DNA from: Streptomyces sp. BA2
Lineage (GTDB): Bacteria > Actinomycetota > Actinomycetes > Streptomycetales > Streptomycetaceae
Length of the DNA: 64,000 nt
Direction of reading: 5' to 3'
Assembly (NCBI RefSeq): GCF_009769735.1
Contig: NZ_WSRO01000002.1
Span: 3,732,001-3,796,000 of the forward strand
Shown: positions 35,976-45,512 of the stretch, in pieces
How the letters are laid out: each line of letters starts with the position of its first letter
Numbering within the stretch: position 1 is the stretch's first letter
Notes under the pieces: model-generated
What the model was told of the DNA's origin: nothing
Seen by the model: only the letters and a program-made list of their open reading frames with translations
The model's database searches: none
Position numbers and translations under genes: made by a program

Positions 35976-35988
35976 ACCCCCTGCCTCT

Positions 35989-36948
35989 TCACAGCTGGTC
36001 CGCCAGCTTCTCCACCGCCCCCGGTGCCCTCACCCCCACCACCGCGTCCGACAGCGGCAGTACCGCGAAGCGCTTGTTCTTGATGGCGGGGACGTCTGCC
36101 AGGACCGGGTCGTCCAGGAGGCGCTTCTTTTTCTGGGCCACCGTCGTGCCGCCGTAGTCGAGGATCACGATCGCCTCGGGCTTGCGGTCGACCACCGACT
36201 CCCAGGACGCGTCGCCGAAGGCCTTGTCCAGGTCGGCGAAGACGTTGCGGCCGCCCGCCCGCTCGATGATGTCGTTGCCGATGCCCCGGCCGCCCGCCGT
36301 GAACGCGGTCTTGTCGCCGCTGTCGTAGACGAAGACGGGGACGGGCTCGCGGCCCTTCGAGTCCCCGGCGGCGTCCGCCAGTTGGCGCTTCGCCGCGGCC
36401 ACCCACTTGTCCGCCCGCGGCCGCACTCCGAACGTGCTGCCGACCTCGCGGACCTCCTTGTAGACGTCGTCCATCGACACCGCCCGCTTCGCGCAGCCCT
36501 CGACGTTGAGGCGGCTCTCGATGCCGGACTTCGCCAGGGCCCCGCGGCTGCGGCCCTCGCCCGCCAGGAAGGCGGACGCGTAGCCGCCGTAGACGAAGTC
36601 GGGGTTCGCGGCCAGGAGCTTCTCGTACGAGGGGTATTCCTTGGCGAGGACCGGGGTGTCCGCATACGCCTTCGCGTACTTCGGCAGGACCTTGTCGTCC
36701 AGGTAGGCCGTGCCCGCGATGCGGTCCTTGAGGCCCAGCTCCAGCATCACTTCCGTCACGTGCTGGTTCATCGTCACGGCGCGTTTCGGGGGTGCTTCGT
36801 ACGTCGTCTTCACGCCGCAGTTCGTGACCGTGTACGGGAAGCCCTGCGTCTTGGCCTCCGGCTTCGAGTCGGTGCTGCCGGAGGACGAACACGCGGCGAG
36901 CGGGGCCAGCAGGGCCGCGGCCAAGAGCAGGCGTATGGGACGGGACAT
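35989..36948 (-). CDS. btuF: cobalamin-binding lipoprotein of the ABC transporter
   Basis: 319 aa from the ATG at 36948, with a lipoprotein signal peptide (LLLAAALLAPLAAC, Cys at about 21). The rest is a class III (BtuF/FhuD-type) two-lobed periplasmic-binding fold: RAVTMNQHVTEVMLELGLKD, NPDFVYGGY, GGRNVFADLDKAFGDASWE and KPEAIVILDYGGTTVAQKK. It captures the ligand outside the cell and delivers it to BtuCD. It is the first gene after the B12 riboswitch. Confidence 0.88.
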   Translation of the reverse strand: MSRPIRLLLAAALLAPLAACSSSGSTDSKPEAKTQGFPYTVTNCGVKTTYEAPPKRAVTMNQHVTEVMLELGLKDRIAGTAYLDDKVLPKYAKAYADTPVLAKEYPSYEKLLAANPDFVYGGYASAFLAGEGRSRGALAKSGIESRLNVEGCAKRAVSMDDVYKEVREVGSTFGVRPRADKWVAAAKRQLADAAGDSKGREPVPVFVYDSGDKTAFTAGGRGIGNDIIERAGGRNVFADLDKAFGDASWESVVDRKPEAIVILDYGGTTVAQKKKRLLDDPVLADVPAIKNKRFAVLPLSDAVVGVRAPGAVEKLADQL

Positions 36949-37002
36949 GGCTGAGCTGCCTCCTCCAGGGGATTTCCGCGTCCCCTGCGTCGTGGGAGAA
37001 GA

Positions 37003-37105
37003 AGGCGGCAGGTCAGTTCCTGACTGCCCCACCCGCGGAGGGTGGGGTCACAGTGGCGGGACCGTGCCGGATTCGCACCGGCTTCCTGGGTCCTGCCGCC
37101 TCTCG
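37003..37105 (-). promoter_or_regulatory. cobalamin (B12) riboswitch
   Basis: On the minus strand, GGCGGCAGGA opens stem P1. GAAGCCGGTGCGAATCCGGC and GGTCCCGCCACTGTGA form the conserved core, and the B12 box AGTCAGGAACTGACCTGCC is at 37007-37025. P1 closes with CCTGCCGCC. It is 55 nt before the btuF start. Between them AGGGGACGCGGAAATCCCCT can fold next to GGAGGAGG, suggesting translational control. Confidence 0.95.
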
Positions 37106-37111
37106 GTGGGC

Positions 37112-37534
37112 TCAGTATGCCTGGACGACCTTCACCTCTTCTTCGGTGACCTCGCCGTCCACGATCCGGAAGGAGCGGAACTGGAAGTCGCCGGCGTCGT
37201 CGGTGTCGGCCGTGGAGACCAGGACGTAGTGGGCGCCGGGCTCGTTGGCGTACGAGATGTCGGTGCGCGAGGGGTAGGCCTCGGTCGCCGTGTGCGAGTG
37301 GTAGACGATCACCGGCTCCTCGTCGCGGTCGTCCATCTCGCGGTAGAGCTTGAGGAGGTCGCCCGAGTCGAACTCGTAGAACGTGGGCGAGCGGGCCGCG
37401 TTCAGCATCGGGATGAAGCGCTCGGGGCGGCCGGTTCCCTCCGGGCCCGCGACCACACCGCAGGCCTCGTCGGGGTGGTCCTGGCGCGCGTGCGCGACGA
37501 TCTGGTCGTGGAGGGCCTGGGTCAGGGTCAGCAT
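37112..37534 (-). CDS. mec: JAMM-type metalloprotease Mec (CysO-processing)
   Basis: 140 aa from the ATG at 37534. It is a JAB1/MPN+ domain with Glu23 and the zinc motif H79-x-H81-x7-S89-x2-D92 in YHSHTATEAYPSRTD. In M. tuberculosis Mec releases cysteine from the CysO-cysteine adduct. In Streptomyces-type systems related JAMM enzymes also trim carriers with residues past the diglycine. Both jobs fit here, since this window's CysO ends GGMV. The stop is next to the B12 riboswitch. Confidence 0.92.
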   Translation of the reverse strand: MLTLTQALHDQIVAHARQDHPDEACGVVAGPEGTGRPERFIPMLNAARSPTFYEFDSGDLLKLYREMDDRDEEPVIVYHSHTATEAYPSRTDISYANEPGAHYVLVSTADTDDAGDFQFRSFRIVDGEVTEEEVKVVQAY

Positions 37535-37555
37535 GGCAGCCAGGATAAGCAGAAG

Positions 37556-37590
37556 GGCCGGTCCGTACCGAAGAGTGGTACGGACCGGCC
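37556..37590 (-). terminator. terminator of the amino-acid permease gene
   Basis: GGCCGGTCCGTACC, 7-nt loop, exact complement to 37590; it lies 44 bp after the permease stop. Confidence 0.85.
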
Positions 37591-37634
37591 CACATGCTGG
37601 AATCAAGCGGTGATGACCTGCGATGACCCGGCGG

Positions 37635-39107
37635 TCAGGACTTGATCGCGTCCTTCTGGTCCGCCTCGCCGCCACCCGTCGGCTGCGCGTTGCGCTTCTG
37701 CATGACGAGGTAGCCGACGCCGAGGATCAGCGCCCACACCGGAGCCGCGTAGAGCGAGATCCGCGCGTCCTTGTCGATGCCCATCATCACGATGACCATC
37801 CCGATGAAGGCCAGCGCGAACCAGCTCGTGAACGGAGCGCCCGGCGCCCGGAAGGTGGACTGCGGCAGCTCGCCGCGGTCGGCCTTGCGGCGGTACTTGA
37901 TCTGGCAGATCAGGATCATGATCCAGGCCCACATGCCGGAGATGGTCGCGAAGGAGACGACGTAGTTGAACGCCTCGCCCGGCCACTGGTAGTTGATCCA
38001 GACGCCGACCAGCATCAGCGTGGCGGAGAAGGTGGTGCCGACCAGCGGCAGGCCGTTCTTCGTCAGCTTGGTGAAGAACTTCGGGCCCTGGCCGTTGAGC
38101 GCGAGGTCGCGCAGCATGCGGCCGGTGGAGTACATGCCGGAGTTGCAGGAGGAGAGCGCGGCCGTCAGGACGACGAAGTTGACGATCGCGGCGCCGATGC
38201 CCAGGCCCATCTCCTCGAAGGCCGCCACGAACGGCGAGACGCCCGGCTGGAACGTGGTCCACGGCACGACCGAGAGGATCATGATGAGCGCGCCGACGTA
38301 GAAGACGGCGATGCGCCACGGCACGGTGTTGATGGCCTTGGGCAGGACGGTCTTGGGGTCCTTGGACTCGCCCGCGGTGACGCCGACGAGCTCGACGGCG
38401 AGGAAGGCGAACATCACGATCTGCAGCGTCATCAGCGTGGAGCCGATGCCGTTCGGGAAGAACCCGCCCTGGTCCCACAGGTGGCTCACGGACGCGGTGT
38501 CACCGGCGTCGGAGAAGCCGATGGTGAGGATGCCGGCGCAGATGAGGATCATGCCGATGATCGCGGTGACCTTGACCATCGAGAACCAGAACTCGAGCTC
38601 GCCGAAGAGCTTCACGGAGATCAGGTTGGCGCCGTACAGGATGACCGTGAAGATCAGCGCGTAGGCCCATTGTGGAATGGAGTTGTGCGTCCAGTACTGC
38701 ATGTACTGGGCCGCGGCCGTGACTTCCGTGATGCCGGTGACGACCCAGAAGAGCCAGTACGTCCAGCCGGTCACGTACCCGAAGAACGGGCCGATGAATT
38801 CACGCGCGTACTCCGAGAAGGAGCCCGACACGGCGCGGTACATGAGCAGCTCGCCCAGGGCCCGCATGATGAAGAAGATGACGAGGCCTGCGATGGCGTA
38901 CGCCAGGATGAGGCTCGGACCGGCCTTGTGAATGGCCTTGCCCGCGCCGAGGAACAGGCCGGTGCCGATGGCACCGCCGATCGCGATCATCTGGATCTGC
39001 CGGGCACCGAGCCCGCGCTGATAACCCTCGCCTGACGTGCCGGACGAACCGCCCGCTCCGCCGGCCTCATTGCCGTCGTGATGCTCTTCGACCTGCACTG
39101 AGGTCAT
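37635..39107 (-). CDS. amino-acid permease (APC superfamily, AAT family)
   Basis: 490 aa from the ATG at 39107 (GAAAGG upstream), with 12 transmembrane segments and a Gly/Ser-rich N-terminus. The AAT-family start is MIAIGGAIGTGLFLGAGKAI, with the unwound helix-1 GAIGTG. Further marks are MRALGELLMYRAVSGSFSEYA and LTAALSSCNSGMYSTGRML. It resembles GABA, proline and aromatic amino-acid permeases; the substrate is undecided. It is monocistronic with a long upstream region. Confidence 0.9.
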   Translation of the reverse strand: MTSVQVEEHHDGNEAGGAGGSSGTSGEGYQRGLGARQIQMIAIGGAIGTGLFLGAGKAIHKAGPSLILAYAIAGLVIFFIMRALGELLMYRAVSGSFSEYAREFIGPFFGYVTGWTYWLFWVVTGITEVTAAAQYMQYWTHNSIPQWAYALIFTVILYGANLISVKLFGELEFWFSMVKVTAIIGMILICAGILTIGFSDAGDTASVSHLWDQGGFFPNGIGSTLMTLQIVMFAFLAVELVGVTAGESKDPKTVLPKAINTVPWRIAVFYVGALIMILSVVPWTTFQPGVSPFVAAFEEMGLGIGAAIVNFVVLTAALSSCNSGMYSTGRMLRDLALNGQGPKFFTKLTKNGLPLVGTTFSATLMLVGVWINYQWPGEAFNYVVSFATISGMWAWIMILICQIKYRRKADRGELPQSTFRAPGAPFTSWFALAFIGMVIVMMGIDKDARISLYAAPVWALILGVGYLVMQKRNAQPTGGGEADQKDAIKS

Positions 39108-39468
39108 GGTGACGCCTTTCTCCACGCTGATCCGTGCCCGCAGTCTGCGTATGGCCACGGATCAGGTCCTGATCCCCCCGGATATGGATGGAGTGCTACC
39201 GGCGGTCTGCCGGCCCGAGCGCCACCGGTGACATGGGTGGCGTCACCGAGTGGTCGTGAAGATTTATCACGGCCGCAATAGTGATCGGCCGCGGCACGTG
39301 TGGCCCACACCACGAGAAGAACCGGACAAAATTCCCTTGACGCGTCAAAAGAGGGCATTGAAGTGACGTGATCGTTATCCGGATTTGAGCGTCCGATGAG
39401 CGAACGGAGGGTAACCGCTGCTGCATACAACGACTTGGCGGTCGGCTCGGGCGGCGTCGGTGTGACTT
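39108..39468. other. 361-bp gene-free region upstream of the amino-acid permease
   Basis: No credible gene is seen. The region is more AT-rich than average and holds a perfect 12-bp palindrome TTGACGCGTCAA at 39337-39348, which also gives a TTGACG-like -35 on both strands. It probably carries the permease promoter and an operator, plus the 3' flank of the DUF2017 gene. Confidence 0.5.
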
Positions 39469-40065
39469 CTAACCGATGAGCGTGCCGACCAGCGTCTCCT
39501 GCAGACCCCCGAGCCAGAGATAGGCCATCACCATCGGCTTGCGGGCGTCGGAGTCCGGCAGCTGGTAGAGCAGGTCCGTGTCGTCCTCGTCGGTCACTTC
39601 GAGGCGGGCGCCGATCGCGAGGCGGAGGTCGTTGAGCGCGCCGAGCCAGTGCCGCGACTCGTCGGCGGACAGCTTCAGGACGGCGCCGCCCTCGCCCTTC
39701 GACGTCAGGGCGTCCAGGCAGCGGATCACCACCAGGGCGTCGTCGCGCTTCTTGGCCCGCAGGTCGTTCTCGGTGAAGCGCCTGAACTCCGAGGAGTACG
39801 CCCGCAGTTCGTCCTCATCGGCCTTCTCGCTGCCGGGACCGCCATAGGCGTCCGGCAGCAGCCGCTGGAGGACCGGGTCGGTGGGCGGCTCGCTCGGGCC
39901 CTCCGCGAACAGCTCCGCGAGGGGGTCGTCGGGTGCGTCCTCGGCCGGGCCCGGACCGATCAGCTCCAGGAGCTGGACGGCCAGGGACCGGATGATCGAG
40001 ATCTCGACCTCGTCGAGCGCGACGGCAGCGCCGCCCCCGGGAATGGCTTCGAATTGTCCTGGCAT
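39469..40065 (-). CDS. DUF2017 family protein
   Basis: 198 aa from the ATG at 40065, 11 bp after the clpS stop. The central LRRLPDAY-like segment (QRLLPDAYGGPGSEKADEDELRAYSSEFRRFTENDLR) and ADESRHWLGALNDLRLAIGARLEV are characteristic of the family. It occurs next to clpS throughout Actinobacteria, and its function is unknown. Linkage suggests a role with ClpS and the ClpAP/ClpC protease. Confidence 0.88.
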   Translation of the reverse strand: MPGQFEAIPGGGAAVALDEVEISIIRSLAVQLLELIGPGPAEDAPDDPLAELFAEGPSEPPTDPVLQRLLPDAYGGPGSEKADEDELRAYSSEFRRFTENDLRAKKRDDALVVIRCLDALTSKGEGGAVLKLSADESRHWLGALNDLRLAIGARLEVTDEDDTDLLYQLPDSDARKPMVMAYLWLGGLQETLVGTLIG

Positions 40066-40076
40066 CAGATGCGTCG

Positions 40077-40391
40077 CTACTTCCGGTCCTGCTGGAGGGT
40101 GGCCCACAGACCGTATCCGTGCATGGCCTGTACGTCGCGCTCCATCTCCTCGCGGGAGCCGGTGGAGACGACCGCGCGACCCTTGTGATGCACGTCCATC
40201 ATCAGCTTCGTGGCCTTCTCCTTCGAGTACCCGAAGTAGGACTGGAACACATAGGTCACGTAACTCATCAAATTGACCGGGTCGTTATGGACGAGCGTGA
40301 TCCATGGGACATCCGGCTCCGGGACGGCGAAGGTCTCTTCGTCCGATTCCGGGCGGGTGATCTCTGCGGGAGCCGTACTCACCTGTCCCAT
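40077..40391 (-). CDS. clpS: ATP-dependent Clp protease adaptor ClpS
   Basis: 104 aa from the ATG at 40391. It delivers N-degron substrates to the Clp ATPase. The ClpS core is [47 protein letters not shown], with the NDP and MMDVHHKG motifs that form the N-degron pocket. It is divergent from the nicotinate phosphoribosyltransferase gene and upstream of DUF2017. Confidence 0.96.
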   Translation of the reverse strand: MGQVSTAPAEITRPESDEETFAVPEPDVPWITLVHNDPVNLMSYVTYVFQSYFGYSKEKATKLMMDVHHKGRAVVSTGSREEMERDVQAMHGYGLWATLQQDRK

Positions 40392-40471
40392 GCTGCCACC
40401 CGCAGGGGCCCCTCGCACAAATGGACTCAGGAAATCGTCAGAGTGACGAGATGCGGGGTAGCATCCTTCAT

Positions 40472-41800
40472 ATGAACACAGCGGACCTTGGGCTGCCGGT
40501 GGATGTTCCGTCGACAGCGCTCTTCACGGATCACTACGAGCTCACGATGCTCCAGGCCGCGCTGAAGGCCGGCACCGCCGACCGGCGCTCCGTCTTCGAG
40601 GTCTTCACGCGCAGACTGCCCGAGGGACGCCGCTACGGAGTGGTGGCCGGAACCGGCCGTGTCCTGGACGCCGTGGAGAACTTCCGCTTCGACGCCGACG
40701 TCATCGGCTTCCTGCGCGAGCGCCGTGTCGTCGACGAGGAAACCCTCTCGTGGCTCTCCTCGTACCGCTTCAGCGGCGACATCTGGGGCTATCCGGAAGG
40801 TGAGGTCTACTTCCCGGGCTCGCCGATCCTGCGCGTCGAGGGCTCCTTCGCGGAGTGCGTGCTCCTGGAGACGGTGATCCTCTCCATCCTCAACCACGAC
40901 TCGGCGATCGCGGCCGCCGCGTCCCGGATGGCCTCGGCCGCCGGTGAGCGCCCGCTGATCGAGATGGGCGCACGGCGCACGCACGAGCTCGCGGCCGTCG
41001 CCGCCTCGCGCGCCGCGTACGTCGGCGGCTTCACCACCACGTCCGACCTGGCCGCCGGCTTCCGCTACGACATCCCCACGGTCGGCACGTCCGCCCACGC
41101 CTTCACCCTCCTGCACGACAACGAACGCGACGCCTTCCGCGCCCAGGTCGACTCACTCGGCCCCGGCACGACCCTGCTCGTCGACACGTACGACGTGACG
41201 AAGGCCGTCCGCACCGCCGTCGAGGTCGCCGGGCCCGAGCTCGGCGCCGTACGCATCGACTCCGGTGACCTGCTCCTGGTCGCGCACCGGGTGCGCGACC
41301 AGCTGGACGAGCTCGGCGCGACCAAGACGAAGATCGTCGTGACCTCCGACCTCGACGAGTACGCCATCGCCTCGCTGGCGGCGGCGCCCGTGGACGCGTA
41401 CGGCGTGGGCACGCAGCTCGTCACCGGGTCCGGGCACCCGACCTGCTCCATGGTCTACAAGCTGGTGGCCCGCGCCCACTCGGCGGACCCGCACGCCCGC
41501 CTGGAGCCGGTGGCCAAGAAGTCGCTCGGCGCCAAGTCGTCGGTGGGCGGCCGCAAGTGGGCCGCGCGGCGGCCCGACGAGCACGGGGTCGCCGAGGCCG
41601 AGGTGATCGGCACGGGTGCGGTGCCGGTGGAGCTCGCCGACCACCAGCTCCTCGTCGAGCTGATCAAGGGCGGTGAGGTGGTGGCACGCGAGCCGCTGGA
41701 CACCGTGCGCGACCGGCACGCGGCGGCGCGGGAGCGGCTTCCCCTGTCGGCCACGCAGCTGTCCAAGGGCGAGGCCGTCATTCCGACGGAATACGTCTGA
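40472..41800 (+). CDS. pncB: nicotinate phosphoribosyltransferase
   Basis: 442 aa from the ATG at 40472; the frame is open a little upstream. It makes nicotinate mononucleotide from nicotinate and PRPP in NAD salvage. Marks are [16 protein letters not shown] at the start, [40 protein letters not shown] and the Asp/Gly-rich [11 protein letters not shown]. The pncA-like gene follows 147 bp later, so nicotinamide-to-nicotinate-to-NAMN steps are adjacent. Confidence 0.94.
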   Translation: MNTADLGLPVDVPSTALFTDHYELTMLQAALKAGTADRRSVFEVFTRRLPEGRRYGVVAGTGRVLDAVENFRFDADVIGFLRERRVVDEETLSWLSSYRFSGDIWGYPEGEVYFPGSPILRVEGSFAECVLLETVILSILNHDSAIAAAASRMASAAGERPLIEMGARRTHELAAVAASRAAYVGGFTTTSDLAAGFRYDIPTVGTSAHAFTLLHDNERDAFRAQVDSLGPGTTLLVDTYDVTKAVRTAVEVAGPELGAVRIDSGDLLLVAHRVRDQLDELGATKTKIVVTSDLDEYAIASLAAAPVDAYGVGTQLVTGSGHPTCSMVYKLVARAHSADPHARLEPVAKKSLGAKSSVGGRKWAARRPDEHGVAEAEVIGTGAVPVELADHQLLVELIKGGEVVAREPLDTVRDRHAAARERLPLSATQLSKGEAVIPTEYV

Positions 41801-41947
41801 TACCGATGGACGACACCTGGAGTGTGCGCCGGAGCGGAGGGCAGGGCGTTCGAACGCCCTCTCCCGTATCGCAGGCGGAGTCTCTACGCTCGGTTCATCC
41901 GGCCGAGTCCCCCACGCCACGAGTCTTGCCGAGCCGAAGGACACCCG

Positions 41948-42532
41948 ATGCGCCGCGCTCTGATCGTCGTCGATGTACAGAACGACTTCTGTGAAGGCGG
42001 CAGCCTCGCGGTCGCCGGGGGCTCCGACGTGGCCGCCGCGATCACCGAGCTGATCGGCCAGGCACCCGCGGGCTACCGGCACGTGGTGGCCACCCGCGAT
42101 CACCACATCGACCCGGGCGACCACTTCTCGGACCACCCGGACTACGCCCGCTCCTGGCCGCCGCACTGCGTGGCGGGGACCGAGGGCATCGGCTTCCACC
42201 CGAACTTCGCGCCGGTCGTCGCGTCCGGGGCCATCGACGCGGTCTTCGACAAGGGGGCCTACTCGGCCGCCTACAGCGGCTTCGAGGGGGTCGACGAGAA
42301 CGGCGTCTCGCTGGCCGACTGGCTGCGGGCCCGGAAGATCACCGAGGTGGACGTGGTGGGTATCGCCACGGACCACTGCGTACGCGCCACGGCCCTGGAC
42401 GCGGTGCGTGAGGGGTTCGGCGCGGTCGTCCTGCTCGACCTGACCGCGGGCGTCTCCGAGGAGACGACCGAGCGGGCCGTGGAGGAGCTGCAGGCGGCGG
42501 GGGTCGAGCTGACGGGCAAGCCGGTCGTGTAG
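41948..42532 (+). CDS. pncA: nicotinamidase
   Basis: 194 aa, an isochorismatase-fold hydrolase converting nicotinamide to nicotinate. It shows the catalytic Asp in IVVDVQNDFCEGGSLAV, the metal-binding Asp/His set in RDHHIDPGDHFSD, the catalytic Lys in FDKGAYSAAYSGFEG and the nucleophile Cys in GIATDHCVRATALDA. These match the PncA family closely. It lies directly after pncB. Confidence 0.94.
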   Translation: MRRALIVVDVQNDFCEGGSLAVAGGSDVAAAITELIGQAPAGYRHVVATRDHHIDPGDHFSDHPDYARSWPPHCVAGTEGIGFHPNFAPVVASGAIDAVFDKGAYSAAYSGFEGVDENGVSLADWLRARKITEVDVVGIATDHCVRATALDAVREGFGAVVLLDLTAGVSEETTERAVEELQAAGVELTGKPVV

Positions 42533-42596
42533 GGGCACGGGCCCCGTAAGGGGCGCGGGGAACTGCGCGACCAGCCCCACCGGCCCGCAGGGAAGA

Positions 42597-42950
42597 TCAC
42601 ACGCCCGAGGTGCTGGCCTCCGGCCGCCCGGGTCTCTGGCCCTGAAGCGCCTGCCGCTTCAGGGCGCGAATCGGATGCCAGAGCTCAGCGGCAGCGTCCG
42701 GCGCCGTACGCCATATGAGCCCGTCCGGGTGATGCAGCACCGCCGTGATCTCGTCCGGCGTCGGCGGCTCCGCGTTGCCCCGCAGATAGACGGCTCGCAG
42801 GCCGAGGTTCCGCAGGCGTGTCAGCGCCCTCGCGCGGTTCACCGCGTGGACGATCATGCGGACATTGCCGCCGCCCAGGGCAGGGCTCGGCAGGGTCAGG
42901 GCCACCACCACGCTGCCGTTCGGCAGCTTGCTGAAACCTCCTGCGGACAT
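42597..42950 (-). CDS. conserved hypothetical protein
   Basis: 117 aa. A short beta-rich region (NGSVVVALTLPSPALGGGNVRMIVHAVNRARALTRLRNLGLRAVYLRGN) is followed by a helical Pro/Arg/Gln-rich tail. No enzymatic motif or membrane segment is visible. I do not recognise the family. It is 147 bp upstream of the metalloprotease gene and 65 bp beyond pncA on the other strand. Confidence 0.65.
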   Translation of the reverse strand: MSAGGFSKLPNGSVVVALTLPSPALGGGNVRMIVHAVNRARALTRLRNLGLRAVYLRGNAEPPTPDEITAVLHHPDGLIWRTAPDAAAELWHPIRALKRQALQGQRPGRPEASTSGV

Positions 42951-43097
42951 GGCTGGTCACACCCCCGTGAGACGTCGCACAGGGCCCCTGGCCGGACCCT
43001 GTGTCAATAAGAAATCCACAGGACGCACCTAAACACGATCGGCCGCCGCCCGCTAGAGGGCGACGGCCGATCATGGCTTGACCTGCGAAAACGCTAA

Positions 43098-45512
43098 CTA
43101 CTTCGTCGAGGGACCCACCTGGACCGTGATCGTCGAGCCATCCTTCGGCTGCTTGACGATCTTGATCTGAGTGTTGGTGTCAGTGACCTTGACACTTCCC
43201 GTGGGGTTCTCCTTGTACCAGTAGGTGCCCTTGCGGTCGTCGAAGACCGGGACGCCCTTCTGGGACTTGATCTTCAGCGCGACGTCCGCATTGTGGAGCG
43301 AGAACTTGTCGGTCGCGAACTTGCTGAAGGGCGCGTCGAACGGCTGGATCTTGTTCCGCAGCAGGGTGCCGTCCGCCCACTTGAGCGGCTTGGCGTGCGC
43401 GTCCACCGGAAGGATCAGACCCTCGCCGGGGTGCGCGCTGGTGTTGTTGTCCTTCTGCGAGGTGTCCCACTGCCAGACCATGAGGCCGGTCTGGTACGCG
43501 TAGTGCTCGACCCAGTCCGGACGCGACTTCGAGAAGCCGAAGTTGTACGGGCCGACCTTCAGGGTCTTGTCGTACGACACGTACTGCCGGTTCTCGGCGA
43601 GGTAGTACTGGTCGTACTTCTTGGTGAAGGACTCACCGATGCGCGAAAAGCCCTTCGCCGTCCAGCCGTTGTCGTCACCCTCGGCGCCGTCCTCGAAGAC
43701 CTTGGCGCCGTCCGCGGTGACCGCGAGGGCGTCGGCCGCGAAGCCCTTGCCGCCCGCGCCGCCGTCCGTCGAGTACCGGAAGCGGAGGTCGATCTTCTTG
43801 CCCGCGTACGCGTCGAGCGGGAACGCGAGCTTCTTGTACGCGCCGGACGCACCGGTCAACGCGGGCTTGTCACCGGCGTCGCGCGGGATGGCCTTGCCGT
43901 CCGCCGTGCCGTCCACCGGCGTCCAGTTGGCGCCGCCGTCCGTCGACACCTCGGTGTAGAGGTAGTCGTAGTTGGCCTCGATGTCCCACCAACCGTCAAG
44001 GGAGAGCGCGGCCTTGGACTTGCCGGTCAGGTCGACCGAGCGCGTCAGGGTGTTCTTGAGGTCGTCGCCCTGGTCGCTCCACCACTGCTTGGAGCCCTCG
44101 GTGGGCTTGGTGACCGTGGTGGTCACGGGCTTCTTCGGCAGGTCGACGAGGAGCGCCTGGCGGTGGCGGGTGTTGTACTCCGCGACGCCCAGCTTGTGCT
44201 CGGACGTCGTCGCGGCCTTGGCCTTGGCGTAGTCGAGCCAGCCCAGCTGGAACTTGTCCCAGGCGGTCATGTCGCCGGGCAGGTCACCGATGGCGTCCTT
44301 GCCGGTGCCGAGCCAGGAACCGGCCGACATCAGCGACCAGAAGCCGACCGAGTTCTCGCCCTTGCCCGTGGTGTCGTACAGGTCGGGCAGACCGAGGTCG
44401 TGGCCGTACTCGTGGGCGAAGACGCCGAGGCCGCCGTTCTCCGGCTGCATCGTGTAGTCGCCGACCCAGATGCCCGAGTCGCCGATCTGCGTGCCGCCCG
44501 CCTTGTTCTCGCCGGGGCCGGTCTTGCCCGCGTCGCTGCCGTACGCGTACCAGCGGTGCGCCCACAGGGCGTTGGTGCCCTCGGCGCCGCCGCCGGCCGA
44601 CTCGTCCTCGCCCGCGTGGACGATCTGGAAGTGGTCGATGTACCCGTCGGACTCGTTGAAGTTGCCGTCGCCGTCGAAGTCGTAGCGGTCCCAGAGGTCG
44701 TACTTGGCGAGGTCCGCCTTGATCTGGGCGTCCGTGCGGCCCTGGGCCTTCTGGTCCTTGGTCCAGGCGGTGACGCCGTCCTTCACCGCGTCCCAGACGT
44801 TGGCGCAGTTGGTGTCGCCGCAGTAATTGGAGCCGTACCGCGCCTCGTTGTAGTCGACCTTGACCCAGTCGGAGACCTCTCCGTCGACCGAGTAACGGCC
44901 GGACGAGGTCTTCTCGTAGTAGGTCTTCAGGGAGTGCTTGGTCTTGCCCTTGGCGTCCTTGCCCTCACCGAAGTAGAGGTCCTGGAAGTGCTTCTGGTTG
45001 TAGTCCTTCTGCCAGGCCGTGCTGTTGTCCTTCGCACGGTCCGGCTCGGCTATTTTGTTGTGCGCCGGGCCGGGTTTGCCGCCGTACTTCTTGACCGGCG
45101 CCTCGGGGCCTTCCGGACCGTCGGGGTCGTACATGGTGGTGTCGTCCACCTTGTCCCCGAACTCGACCAGGATCGTGAAGATCTTGTCGGTCTTCTCCCG
45201 GCCCAGCTCGACGTACTTCTTGTCGTCGAGCTTCACGACCTGGGAGCCGCCGCGCTTCTGCACCTTGGCGTCGCCCTCGATGACCTGCTGAAGGGCGGCC
45301 TTGCGCTGCTGGGCCTGCTCCTTGCTGAAGGGCCCTTCGAGGTCGTGGTCGACCTGCGCCTTGGTCCGGCTCGGGTCCTGCCGGTCGATGGCGGGAGCTC
45401 CGGTGGACCCCCCGTCCTCGGCCGATGCGGTGGCTGCCGAGAACGTGGCGGCTGCCGCGGCCATCGCCACGGCAGCCGCGGTGGCTCTGAACGTCCGTCT
45501 GCTGACTGTCAC
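43098..45512 (-). CDS. secreted immune inhibitor A-type metalloprotease (M6)
   Basis: 804 aa from the GTG at 45512, with GGGAGGA about 8 nt upstream. It has a Sec/Tat-like signal (VSRRTFRATAAAVAMAAAAAT) cleaved near ATASA. The zinc motif HEYGHDLGLPD has His367, Glu368 and His371. Residues about 500-660 look like jelly-roll binding domains (DLTGKSKAALSLDGWWDIEANYDYLYTEV). Family members degrade extracellular proteins, including antibacterial peptides of hosts. It is monocistronic with a divergent promoter region. Confidence 0.9.
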   Translation of the reverse strand: MTVSRRTFRATAAAVAMAAAAATFSAATASAEDGGSTGAPAIDRQDPSRTKAQVDHDLEGPFSKEQAQQRKAALQQVIEGDAKVQKRGGSQVVKLDDKKYVELGREKTDKIFTILVEFGDKVDDTTMYDPDGPEGPEAPVKKYGGKPGPAHNKIAEPDRAKDNSTAWQKDYNQKHFQDLYFGEGKDAKGKTKHSLKTYYEKTSSGRYSVDGEVSDWVKVDYNEARYGSNYCGDTNCANVWDAVKDGVTAWTKDQKAQGRTDAQIKADLAKYDLWDRYDFDGDGNFNESDGYIDHFQIVHAGEDESAGGGAEGTNALWAHRWYAYGSDAGKTGPGENKAGGTQIGDSGIWVGDYTMQPENGGLGVFAHEYGHDLGLPDLYDTTGKGENSVGFWSLMSAGSWLGTGKDAIGDLPGDMTAWDKFQLGWLDYAKAKAATTSEHKLGVAEYNTRHRQALLVDLPKKPVTTTVTKPTEGSKQWWSDQGDDLKNTLTRSVDLTGKSKAALSLDGWWDIEANYDYLYTEVSTDGGANWTPVDGTADGKAIPRDAGDKPALTGASGAYKKLAFPLDAYAGKKIDLRFRYSTDGGAGGKGFAADALAVTADGAKVFEDGAEGDDNGWTAKGFSRIGESFTKKYDQYYLAENRQYVSYDKTLKVGPYNFGFSKSRPDWVEHYAYQTGLMVWQWDTSQKDNNTSAHPGEGLILPVDAHAKPLKWADGTLLRNKIQPFDAPFSKFATDKFSLHNADVALKIKSQKGVPVFDDRKGTYWYKENPTGSVKVTDTNTQIKIVKQPKDGSTITVQVGPSTK

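Noticed and set aside
39104..39430. 108-aa minus-strand frame before the amino-acid permease
   Set aside because: Non-coding composition with several Cys and His, no ribosome site, and it overlaps the likely promoter.
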